Source: JAUXEH01 sp965602945
GTDB taxonomy: Bacteria > Acidobacteriota > Aminicenantia > Aminicenantales > Aminicenantaceae
Assembly: GCA_965602945.1 (NCBI GenBank)
Contig: CBFDBC010000003.1
Span: 1 to 47,169 of the forward strand
Direction: 5' to 3'
DNA: 47,169 bases
Below the pieces are notes generated by a model. It had not been told where the DNA came from and did not search any database. It saw only the letters and a program-made list of their open reading frames with translations. Positions within the stretch are counted from its first letter, which is position 1, and every line of letters begins with the position of its first letter. The position numbers and the translations under genes were made by a program. Below are positions 24,726-32,113 of this stretch, piece by piece.

Positions 24726-25964
24726 ATGAACAGACCACAGTTAAGGTTTTTCTTGTTTTGCTTTTTGCTGATGATCGGGATTTTTGGCTGGGTGCGGCCG
24801 GCGGCCGCAGAAAAACTCAAGCTGCGTGTGATCACCGCCGATGCCACGATCCGGCTCGAACCAGGGTCGGAGAGTTCCGTTGTATCCAAGGTAAAGCTGG
24901 GTGCGGTCCTGACCTCGGAGACGAAGGCCGGCGAATGGTACCGGGTCGACCTTCCCCCTGATGAAGACGGGTATGTGATCTCGGGTTTTGTTCACCAGAG
25001 CAAAGTTGAGGTCATGGGGGAGGCCGGCGAGTCCGGGCAGGAGAGGGGAGCCGAGGTCACCTTCGAGGCGCCTATGAAGATCCGTGTCGGCGCCGAAGAA
25101 GCGGAGATAAGGGAGGGGCCCGCCCCTAACAGCCGGGAGATGGGGCAGGCGGACCGGGGTACGGAGCTGGAGGCGGTCGCAGCGGCCGGGGAATGGTACA
25201 GGGTCGAGGTGGCTGCCGGTATCTATGGATACATCCACAAGGCTCATGTTGAGATCATGGGGCAGCCGGCTGCTCAGGAATACGCTCTGGAAGCGGCGCC
25301 GCCGGCCCGACAGGACAAGCCCCAGGACCCGGCCCCTGCCGCGGCATCATCGACTGCAGCGGCCCTGAGGCGCAAGTTCTCGCTTAAGCTGACGCTGGGT
25401 TTTGGTTTCGGCTTCGAAAAGATCGAAACAGGCTATTATAAGGTGCAGGGCGACAACACCGAGATGATCAACCTCTATCCAGGGGGCGGAGGACACTTTG
25501 GCCTGGATCTCGGCTACTACCTGACACATGAACTCCGGCTGGAAATCGGTTTCGGCTACCAGAACTCCGGAGTGTTCGCATCGAATCAAGACGAGGTGTC
25601 ATTCACCCGCGTGCCTCTGACCTTGACGATCCTCTATGAATTTCCCTCCCCAAAGAAATTTCAGGTGTATGCGGGAGGAGGCGCAGGGCTCTATAACGCA
25701 CCGGAAATAAAGGCTAAGGCAGGCAGCATGAGCGAAACCATCAAATATAGTTCTTCATTCGGCCTGCATGGGCTGGTCGGGGCTGTGACGCGTTCCAAGA
25801 GCGGGAAGTGGTTCTACTTCGGCGAGCTCCGCTATGTGGGTGTGTTCAACTACAAATGGACAGATGCCACATCCAATGGATACCCGGCCATCCCGCATTC
25901 GAAGTACCAGGAGTTCGGGGGGAACGGGATCTTTGTCCTCTTTGGGATCGGCACCTATTTCTAG
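24726..25964 (+). CDS. SH3b-domain outer-membrane beta-barrel protein (copy 1)
   Basis: Predicted envelope protein, 412 aa. A signal peptide ends after PAAA near residue 28. Two bacterial SH3-like domains follow: about 30-100 (LKLRVITADATIRLEPG) and about 110-180 (MKIRVGAEEAEIREGP), each ending in a GYxxxxxVHxxxVEVMG-like strand. After a Pro/Ala linker, a region of about 190 residues of alternating strands from KFSLKLTLGFGFGF to the terminal FGIGTYF looks like an eight-stranded outer-membrane barrel; the terminal aromatic residue suits Bam recognition. The start is the ATG at 24726 behind GGGAGG. The SH3 part may bind peptidoglycan. It converges on a paralogue and shares its stop tetranucleotide. 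Confidence 0.78.
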   Translation: MNRPQLRFFLFCFLLMIGIFGWVRPAAAEKLKLRVITADATIRLEPGSESSVVSKVKLGAVLTSETKAGEWYRVDLPPDEDGYVISGFVHQSKVEVMGEAGESGQERGAEVTFEAPMKIRVGAEEAEIREGPAPNSREMGQADRGTELEAVAAAGEWYRVEVAAGIYGYIHKAHVEIMGQPAAQEYALEAAPPARQDKPQDPAPAAASSTAAALRRKFSLKLTLGFGFGFEKIETGYYKVQGDNTEMINLYPGGGGHFGLDLGYYLTHELRLEIGFGYQNSGVFASNQDEVSFTRVPLTLTILYEFPSPKKFQVYAGGGAGLYNAPEIKAKAGSMSETIKYSSSFGLHGLVGAVTRSKSGKWFYFGELRYVGVFNYKWTDATSNGYPAIPHSKYQEFGGNGIFVLFGIGTYF

Positions 25965-27163
25965 AACATGATCTTGAGCCCGGCCGAGATCTTGAAGAAA
26001 GAAGGATCGATCGAATAAGGCTCGATCAGGCTCGCGAACTCGTCGGCGTTCTCCTGGGTCAGGGTGATCGTCCAGCCTTCGCCGACATTCGAGGGGTATG
26101 TGCCACCCTTCACCTGCCAGGGCTCCTCGATCTTTCCCCGGCTGAAATACCGGGCGTCGACATTCAGGGCGACGCCGCGCGTGAAGACAAAGTCGATCCC
26201 GCCGCCGACGTTGAATCCGATCCCATTCAAAGAGGCCTCGACGCTGGCAGGGACAGCGAAATAGTCGATGTAGCGGAAGCCTTCAGACTCCCAGGTCGAG
26301 GCGTATCCCACCGTCGTGTCCACGCCGGCGGTTCCGGAAAAATAGGAAACTCCCCCGCTGATGAGCGGTTCGATCATGCTGCCGGTAGAGATCTTGTACA
26401 GCAGATTCCCGCTCAGGACGTATGATGACACCTCACCATTCACACCCCACTCGTTCTCGCGGCTGTAGGAGTCGCCCGTCGACCAGGTCCAGTTGAGATC
26501 ATAGGTGCTGCGGCTGGCATCGGTGGTCTTGACCGAGGAGTTATAGTCGAATTTGACCTGGATCCCGAATCCCTTGGCTATGAAGAAGTTCAGGGTCCCG
26601 TCAAAACCCAGGGGGCTTTTAAACTCCGTGGTGATCGTTCCCGAGCCACGGGCGCTCTCCAGAACCCCCGCGCTCAAGCTCTCCGAATAGGAATAGGACC
26701 CGGAGATATTGTAGCCGGTCACGTAGCCTACTCGAAAGACGAGCTCGGCCCGCTTGGGCCGCGCGTCCCGGTCCTGCGGCTGTTCATATGTCTGGACCGG
26801 AGCCGGCATCGTTTCCTGTTTTTCAGCTTTTTCGGGTTCGGTCCGGACGGCCGGTTCCGGGGCCGTGGTCTCCGCTCCTTCCACGGAAACAAACATCTTG
26901 TGGATGTAACCCGTGATCAAGACTCCGACCTCGGTCCGTACCCTGATCTCGTACCAGTCCCCCTCTTGCTTCTCCACCTCGAAGACACTCCCCAGGGGTG
27001 GGTTCTTGATGATCTCACCCTGGAGATCGGGATTGAGCCGGATGCTCGCGCTGTCCACTACGACCCGGATCTTCAATTTTTCCGCATAGGCGTCCGCCGT
27101 GAACACGATCACGGCCGCCAGGATCAGACACATGACTGCCTTCAGCCTAAAGCCCTTTTTCAT
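25961..27163 (-). CDS. SH3b-domain outer-membrane beta-barrel protein (copy 2)
   Basis: Paralogue of the converging gene, 400 aa. A signal peptide ends near AYAEK (residue ~27). One SH3-like domain follows (LKIRVVVDSASIRLNPD to ITGYIHKMFVSVEG), then a Pro/Glu/Ala linker to about residue 135. A barrel-like region runs from LVFRVGYVTGYN to the C-terminal KISAGLKIMF, ending in Phe. Compared with copy 1 it lacks the second SH3 domain and has a larger barrel. AAGGAGG precedes the ATG. The stops of both copies share the palindrome CTAG at 25961-25964. Confidence 0.78.
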   Translation of the reverse strand: MKKGFRLKAVMCLILAAVIVFTADAYAEKLKIRVVVDSASIRLNPDLQGEIIKNPPLGSVFEVEKQEGDWYEIRVRTEVGVLITGYIHKMFVSVEGAETTAPEPAVRTEPEKAEKQETMPAPVQTYEQPQDRDARPKRAELVFRVGYVTGYNISGSYSYSESLSAGVLESARGSGTITTEFKSPLGFDGTLNFFIAKGFGIQVKFDYNSSVKTTDASRSTYDLNWTWSTGDSYSRENEWGVNGEVSSYVLSGNLLYKISTGSMIEPLISGGVSYFSGTAGVDTTVGYASTWESEGFRYIDYFAVPASVEASLNGIGFNVGGGIDFVFTRGVALNVDARYFSRGKIEEPWQVKGGTYPSNVGEGWTITLTQENADEFASLIEPYSIDPSFFKISAGLKIMF

Positions 27164-27275
27164 GTTGCCTCCTTGTTATGATTGACTGCTTATCGATCGG
27201 CCTGGACCTGCTTGCAATACCCGGTCTCCCTTTGGATGTCATTTTAAGGGAAAAACCGGGCATGAATGTCAGGTA

Positions 27276-27300
27276 AGTGTAAAAGATTGTAAAAGAATGT
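27276..27300 (-). promoter_or_regulatory. Upstream motif shared by the two SH3-barrel genes (copy 2)
   Basis: Reading on the minus strand from 27300: ACATTCTTTTAC, AA, TCTTTTACACT. It matches the block at 24604-24629 and lies about 113 bases before the ATG at 27163. It directly abuts the inverted-repeat element at 27305, and similar words occur in the repeat arms at 17.8 kb, so it may instead be a repeat remnant. Confidence 0.4.
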
Positions 27301-27304
27301 ATGA

Positions 27305-27390
27305 CCTGAAGTATTCATAAAGAATATCGACACTTTAAAACAAAATAACCAAATTGACAACATGTCGCCAACTTTTATGAATAATTCAGG
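27305..27390. repeat. Solo inverted-repeat element related to the 17.8-kb repeats
   Basis: Two 27-nt arms (27305-27331 and 27364-27390) are inverted copies matching at 21 of 27 positions around an AT-rich core. The left arm contains ATTCATAAAGAATATCGAC, differing from unit A of the 17.8-kb repeat at one of 19 positions. No ORF is inside and no clear target duplication is visible. It lies in the 27164-27503 gap between hutI and the SH3-barrel gene. Confidence 0.55.
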
Positions 27391-27416
27391 GTTCTGATTT
27401 ATTCACGAGTGGAGGG

Positions 27417-27513
27417 AGGGGACCGGCCGTAGCCGGTCCCCCGGGTGAGGTCCGCCCGCGCCGAAATCGGCGTATGGTCCTAAGCCGGCGCCTGCAGTCG
27501 AGCTCACTGCAGG
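27417..27513 (-). terminator. Hairpin array at the end of the dcw-hutI cluster
   Basis: Three perfect hairpins are close together: 27417/27418-27427 with 27432-27441 (10 bp, loop CGTA), 27459-27464 with 27467-27472, and 27491-27498 with 27506-27513, the last spanning the hutI stop. None has a T-tract in the minus direction. They may slow polymerase, protect the 3' end or serve Rho-linked termination rather than act as a classical terminator. Confidence 0.4.
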
Positions 27514-28784
27514 CTGTTCCGCTGCCGGTGGCGGATAACGATCTTCCCGTTTTTGATCACATGGATCACGGGATTGATCCCGAAATGATAAACCAGGTAC
27601 GCATAATTGGGCGCCTCGCAGAGCACCATGTCCATCCTCTTCCCGACCTCGAGGCTTCCGGCCTCGGAATGACGGTCGATGCCGTATGCGGCATTCAGGG
27701 TCACGGCATGGATGGCTTCCTCGATGGACATTTGGAGGGAATAAACCGCCAGTTGCAGGATGAACATCTGGGACTCCGTCATGGAGCTGCCGGGATTGAA
27801 GTCCGTGGCCAGCGCCACGGCGGCTCCGGCGTCGATCAGTCTTCGCGCAGGCGCTTTCTTATCCTGCATAAGGAAAAACGGGACGCCGGGAAGCAGTATG
27901 GCGGTAGAGGTGCTCTGAGCCATCTTTTCGATGCCCTGGTCGGTGATGGCGATCAGGTGCTCTGCGGATACGGCCCCCTCATCGACGGCCAGTTGGGCGC
28001 CGCCCAGGGGCACGAACTCATCGGCATGCAGCTTGATCTTGAGCCCGGCCTCCTTGGCGGCCCGGATGAGCCGCCGGGACTCATCGATACTGTAAACGCC
28101 CTCTTCGCAGAAGACGTCGAAAAACTCGGCCAGGTTCTTGGCTTTGACCTCAGGCAGGATAGCATGAGTGAGGAGGTCTATGTAAGCTTCTTTCCTGGCC
28201 TTGTATTCCCTGGGCACCTCGTGCGCCCCGAGAAATGTCTTGACGATGTCGATCGGATGTCTCCGGTCCGCTTCCTGCAGGGCCTCGAGCTGTTTCATCT
28301 CATCTTCCAGATTCAGGCCGTAACCGCTCTTGGCTTCCACAGTGGTGGTCCCGTGAAGCAGCATGCTGTCCAGCCTTTCCAGACAGAGGTCCACAAGTTC
28401 CGGAAGGGAGATGCTGCGGGTGGCGTCCACCGTGCTCTGGATGCCCATGCCCCGGGCGGCCAGCTCCCGGTAGGTCGCTCCCTGGATGCGGAGCTGGAAC
28501 TCGTTCTCCCGGCTCCCGCCGAAGGGGAGGTGCGTGTGGGGATCCACGAGCCCGGGAAGGGCGAGCAGGCCTCCAGCGTCCAGCGTGATCCCGTCCGGCT
28601 CCAGCCGGACCTCCCGGGCACAGTCGGATTCATGCCCCACGAAGACGATCTTCCCCCGGAGGGAAGCGATGCAGCCTCCCTCGATCACCCCCAGATCCTG
28701 GAGCGCCTGTTTGCGTTTGGGCGCCGGACCACGGCAGGTGACGAGCTGGCCGCATCCGGAGACGATCAGATCAGCCGATTCCAC
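27504..28784 (-). CDS. hutI: Imidazolonepropionase
   Basis: Cytoplasmic metal-dependent amidohydrolase, 426 aa, converting 4-imidazolone-5-propionate to N-formimino-L-glutamate, the third step of histidine degradation. Metal and substrate motifs are VDPHTHLPFGGSR near residue 81, EAKSGYGL, LGAHEVP, KLHADEF and ATDFNPGSS. The start is GTG at 28784, inside the end of ftsZ, so the two overlap by 14 bases and hutI is the last gene of the division cluster. hutU, hutG and a standard hutH are not seen here; the ammonia-lyase-like gene at 22321 is on the other strand and of doubtful histidine specificity. Confidence 0.9.
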   Translation of the reverse strand: MESADLIVSGCGQLVTCRGPAPKRKQALQDLGVIEGGCIASLRGKIVFVGHESDCAREVRLEPDGITLDAGGLLALPGLVDPHTHLPFGGSRENEFQLRIQGATYRELAARGMGIQSTVDATRSISLPELVDLCLERLDSMLLHGTTTVEAKSGYGLNLEDEMKQLEALQEADRRHPIDIVKTFLGAHEVPREYKARKEAYIDLLTHAILPEVKAKNLAEFFDVFCEEGVYSIDESRRLIRAAKEAGLKIKLHADEFVPLGGAQLAVDEGAVSAEHLIAITDQGIEKMAQSTSTAILLPGVPFFLMQDKKAPARRLIDAGAAVALATDFNPGSSMTESQMFILQLAVYSLQMSIEEAIHAVTLNAAYGIDRHSEAGSLEVGKRMDMVLCEAPNYAYLVYHFGINPVIHVIKNGKIVIRHRQRNSLQ

Positions 28785-29994
28785 GGGGGGTTTTCCTCAT
28801 TGCAGCACTTTTATTCCTCCGGATAAAGGAGGGCGTCTCGTAGGAATCCCACTGCTTCTCCCAGGAGGGCCGTTCCATCTTGTCCCACATGGGCTCGTTC
28901 CCCTTGGGTTCGAACACGTAGGGAGGAGTTTTGTGCGGGACCTGGAAGGGGGGAGGGCTCTCATGGCGGGGGTGCGACACCAGGTCCTGGGGGGTGATCG
29001 TCTCCTGCTGTTCGGTCCGGTCGAAACCGGTGGCGATGACCGTGACTTTGACCACTTCCTTGAGAGACTCATCGATGACCGTGCCGAAGATGATATTGGC
29101 TTCAGGGTGCGCCTGACTGTGTATGAGCTCCGAGGCTTTGGAGACCTCGTGCAGCCGTATGTCCTTGCTGCCCGTGATGTTGATCAGCACGCCGTGGGCG
29201 CCGGCGATGGACGTGTCCACCAGCAGCGGCGAGGAGATCGCTTTCTGAGCGGCGTCGACGGCCCGGTTCTCCCCGGAGGCGATCCCGGTCCCCATGAAGG
29301 CCATCCCCATTCCCTTCATGATGGATTTCACGTCGGCGAAATCCAGGTTGATGAGGCCGGGCCGGGTGATGAGGTCCGAGATCCCCTGCACCGCCTGGCG
29401 CAGTATGTCGTCGGCCATGCGGAATGCATCCTGGATGGATGTGTCCAGGTTCACCGTTTCCAGGAGCCTCTCGTTGGGAATGGAAATGACGGTGTCGACG
29501 GCGCCCTTCAGCTCCTCGAGTCCCTCGTGCGCCTGCTTCATTCGGATCTTCCCCTCGAAACCGAAGGGGAGGGTCACGATGGCGATGGCCAGGATATCCA
29601 GTTCCGAGGCCAGGTTGGCCAGCACCGGTGTCGCTCCCGTGCCGGTCCCGCCTCCCAGGCCGGCGGTGAGGAACACCATGTCGGCCCCCTCGACGAGGTC
29701 GAGCAGTTTCTCGGTGTCCTCCATGGCTGCCTCCCGGCCGATATCCGGCCGGCCGCCGGAACCCAGCCCCTTGGAGAGCTGGTTGCCGATCTGAAGTTTT
29801 GTGCCGGCTTTGTTGCTGTCCAGCGCCTGCAGGTCCGTGTTGACGGCGATGAACTCCACGCCTGCGATCTGGGCATCGATCATGCGGTTGACGGCGTTCC
29901 CTCCGCCGCCTCCCAGTCCGATGACCTTGATCTTGGCGCCTTGTGATTCATCCACCAGATGAAATTTGAGTTTGCTGCGCAACTCCTCACTCAT
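28771..29994 (-). CDS. ftsZ: Cell division protein FtsZ
   Basis: Tubulin-like GTPase that forms the division ring, 407 aa. GTP-binding motifs are VIGLGGGGGNAVNRM near residue 24 and GLGGGTGTGATP near residue 110; NLDFADVKSIM marks the T7 region. After a Pro-rich linker, the conserved tail that binds FtsA appears as TPSFIRR. It is followed by an unusual 14-residue basic extension (NKSAAMRKTPRGIG), which is where hutI begins. The start is the ATG at 29994 behind AGGAGG; a longer reading to 30564 runs through ftsA in another frame and is rejected. Confidence 0.96.
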   Translation of the reverse strand: MSEELRSKLKFHLVDESQGAKIKVIGLGGGGGNAVNRMIDAQIAGVEFIAVNTDLQALDSNKAGTKLQIGNQLSKGLGSGGRPDIGREAAMEDTEKLLDLVEGADMVFLTAGLGGGTGTGATPVLANLASELDILAIAIVTLPFGFEGKIRMKQAHEGLEELKGAVDTVISIPNERLLETVNLDTSIQDAFRMADDILRQAVQGISDLITRPGLINLDFADVKSIMKGMGMAFMGTGIASGENRAVDAAQKAISSPLLVDTSIAGAHGVLINITGSKDIRLHEVSKASELIHSQAHPEANIIFGTVIDESLKEVVKVTVIATGFDRTEQQETITPQDLVSHPRHESPPPFQVPHKTPPYVFEPKGNEPMWDKMERPSWEKQWDSYETPSFIRRNKSAAMRKTPRGIG

Positions 29995-30014
29995 GCTTTC
30001 CTCCTGATAATTTT

Positions 30015-31238
30015 TTATGTTTCTTTCAGCCATTCCTTCATTTTTGACCAAAAGGTTTTCTTCTTGTCTTTGGATATCCCGTGGGTCTTCCACTGGCTGA
30101 AGCCGAACAGGATGAGACCCACGGCCGTAGCGTAATCCGGTGTGTTCACCCGATCCACCAGGCCTCCGATGCCCGCAGGATCTCCCCGCCGGACCGGGAG
30201 GTCGAAGACATTCTCCGCCACCTCTTCCAGCCCGTCCAGCAGGGCCGTCCCACCGGTGAACACGACCCCCGAGTTGAGGGACTTCTCGTAACCCATGCGT
30301 TTGATGTCGTTGTCCACCAGCCGGAAGATCTCCTCGGCCCGGGGCTGGATGATGTCCGCCAGCAGCTGGCGCGAAAGCACGCGGGCCTTCTTGCCCCGCC
30401 CCACCGAGGGGACCTCGATGGTCTCCTGGTCTTCTATAATCGGGGTGGCCGCGCACCCGAATTTCTTTTTGATCTTCTCGGCATCCGGGATCGGGGTACG
30501 CAGCCCCACGGCTATGTCGTTGGTGAAGTTGTCTCCTCCAATGGGGATGACCGATGTGTACCATAGGCTTCCCCGTTCGAATATGGCCACTTCGGTGGTT
30601 CCCCCTCCGATATCGATCAGCCCCACACCCAGCTCCATCTCGTCATGCGTCAGGATGGAGTGAGAGGTGGCGATCTGGCTGAGCACGATCTGTTCGATCT
30701 CGATCCCGGCCCGGGCGATGCAGGTTTTAAGGTTCTGCACCGAGGTTACGGCTCCTGTCACGATGTGCACATTGACCTCGAGCTTGATGCCGCTCATGCC
30801 CATCGGGTCCTTGATGCCGTCCTGCTCGTCCACCACGAACTCCTGCGGGATGATGTGGATGATCTCCCTGTCGGGGGGGATGGAAACGGCCTTGGATTGG
30901 TCGATCACGCGTTTCACGTCTTCCCGGCTGATCTCGCGGTTTTTCCCGGATACGGCGATCACTCCCCGGCTGTTGAAACTCTTGATGTGTGCCCCGGAGA
31001 TGCCGATGAAGCCGGAATCGATCTCCACTCCGGCCATGAGTTCCGCCTCCTCCTGGGATTTTTTGATGGCGTCCACGGTGGCTTCCAGGTTGACCACCAC
31101 TCCCTTCCGCAGGCCGCGGGAATCGGCGGTGCCGATCCCGATGATCTCGATCTTCCTGTCTTCCGTGATCTCTCCGATAATACAGGTCACCGATTTGGTG
31201 CCGATGTCGATCCCCACGATGTATCCGTTCTTGGGCAT
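30015..31238 (-). CDS. ftsA: Cell division protein FtsA
   Basis: Actin-like ATPase that anchors FtsZ to the membrane, 407 aa. ATP-binding motifs: VGIDIGTKSVTCIIGE at the N terminus, GVGLIDIGGGTTEVAIF near residue 202 and VFTGGTALLDGL near residue 330. The C terminus ends in a basic amphipathic segment (KTFWSKMKEWLKE) suitable as the membrane-targeting helix. AAAGGAG precedes the ATG. It lies 20 bases ahead of ftsZ and 3 behind ftsQ. Confidence 0.95.
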   Translation of the reverse strand: MPKNGYIVGIDIGTKSVTCIIGEITEDRKIEIIGIGTADSRGLRKGVVVNLEATVDAIKKSQEEAELMAGVEIDSGFIGISGAHIKSFNSRGVIAVSGKNREISREDVKRVIDQSKAVSIPPDREIIHIIPQEFVVDEQDGIKDPMGMSGIKLEVNVHIVTGAVTSVQNLKTCIARAGIEIEQIVLSQIATSHSILTHDEMELGVGLIDIGGGTTEVAIFERGSLWYTSVIPIGGDNFTNDIAVGLRTPIPDAEKIKKKFGCAATPIIEDQETIEVPSVGRGKKARVLSRQLLADIIQPRAEEIFRLVDNDIKRMGYEKSLNSGVVFTGGTALLDGLEEVAENVFDLPVRRGDPAGIGGLVDRVNTPDYATAVGLILFGFSQWKTHGISKDKKKTFWSKMKEWLKET

Positions 31239-31241
31239 ATT

Positions 31242-32108
31242 CTATCTCCTTTCCGGAGCAGGACCCTGTCCCGGCATCCCGGCCAGCGGTTTGAGTACGA
31301 CCTGGTCAACCAGGCTGAGGTCCACGTATTCCAGCGGGGGCCCGCTTTCCAGATAAGCGCGTTCCGTCCGGAAATTGTCCATTTTTTCCGCGAATCGATC
31401 CCGCCCGAAAAACAGCCAGGCCGGGAAGTCGATCCTCTTGGCCTTGATGTCCGTGAGGGAACCGACATCGACGACCTCGATCCTGGCCCGGTCTTCCGGA
31501 GCCAACTCGTCCAGGAACCTCCAGGCCAGGGCCAGTTTTTCCTGCCTGTATGCCTGGAAACGGTTTTTGTCCACGATAGTCGGCAGCTCCCATCCTGTCC
31601 GCTGGGCCGCCGGCGCCAGCTCCAGCTCCACGTTGTCCCGATCGATGAGCACCCAGCGCTCCTGCTCGAGCAGCGCGGCAGGGACCCGTTCGTTGATCTC
31701 GATCCTGAGTGTGGATGGAAAATGCTTCCGGATGCGGACCGCCTTAATCCAGGAGTGCGCCTCCAGTGAGCCGCGCAGCCGTTTGATATCCAGCAGGAAC
31801 AGGTTGCCCGCGACATGCTCTTCCAACCAGCCGGCCGCCGCCGACTGAAGCCCCGGCTTGCGGCAGAGGACCTCGATGCTTTCGATGTTCAGTCGGTCCC
31901 ATCCCATCAGGAAGAGCAGCCCCTGTTGGGCTCCCACGAAAAGCCCGGCTGTCAGGATCAGGCTGAATCCAACGTGCCGCATCTTCACCCGAAACTTCCT
32001 CTGGATCTTTTTGGTCTTGACCTCGGCATCGCGTCGGCGGTACCGGGCAGGCTCGCCGAGGAGAGGCTCGATGCGGATCCTGAACGGGGGATGGAGGTTG
32101 ACGGCCAT
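31242..32108 (-). CDS. ftsQ: Cell division protein FtsQ
   Basis: Bitopic membrane protein, 288 aa, that links early and late divisome proteins through FtsB/FtsL. The cytoplasmic N terminus is basic (about 45 residues). One membrane segment follows (HVGFSLILTAGLFVGAQQG), then a POTRA domain starting near NIESIEVLCRK and a beta domain containing IRKHFPSTLRIEINERVPAALL. It lies directly between murC and ftsA; murB and ddl, often found here, are absent. Confidence 0.9.
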   Translation of the reverse strand: MAVNLHPPFRIRIEPLLGEPARYRRRDAEVKTKKIQRKFRVKMRHVGFSLILTAGLFVGAQQGLLFLMGWDRLNIESIEVLCRKPGLQSAAAGWLEEHVAGNLFLLDIKRLRGSLEAHSWIKAVRIRKHFPSTLRIEINERVPAALLEQERWVLIDRDNVELELAPAAQRTGWELPTIVDKNRFQAYRQEKLALAWRFLDELAPEDRARIEVVDVGSLTDIKAKRIDFPAWLFFGRDRFAEKMDNFRTERAYLESGPPLEYVDLSLVDQVVLKPLAGMPGQGPAPERR

Positions 32109-32113
32109 GGTTC

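Noticed and set aside
22321..28784. A histidine-utilisation operon joining the ammonia-lyase-like gene and hutI
   Set aside because: The two genes are on opposite strands about 3.6 kb apart with unrelated genes between. The lyase also has Cys in the MIO triad and PAL-like motifs rather than standard histidine-lyase ones.
29995..30564. N-terminal extension of the ftsZ frame
   Set aside because: It lies over ftsA in another frame and has no FtsZ similarity. AGGAGG and the conserved start fix ftsZ at 29994.
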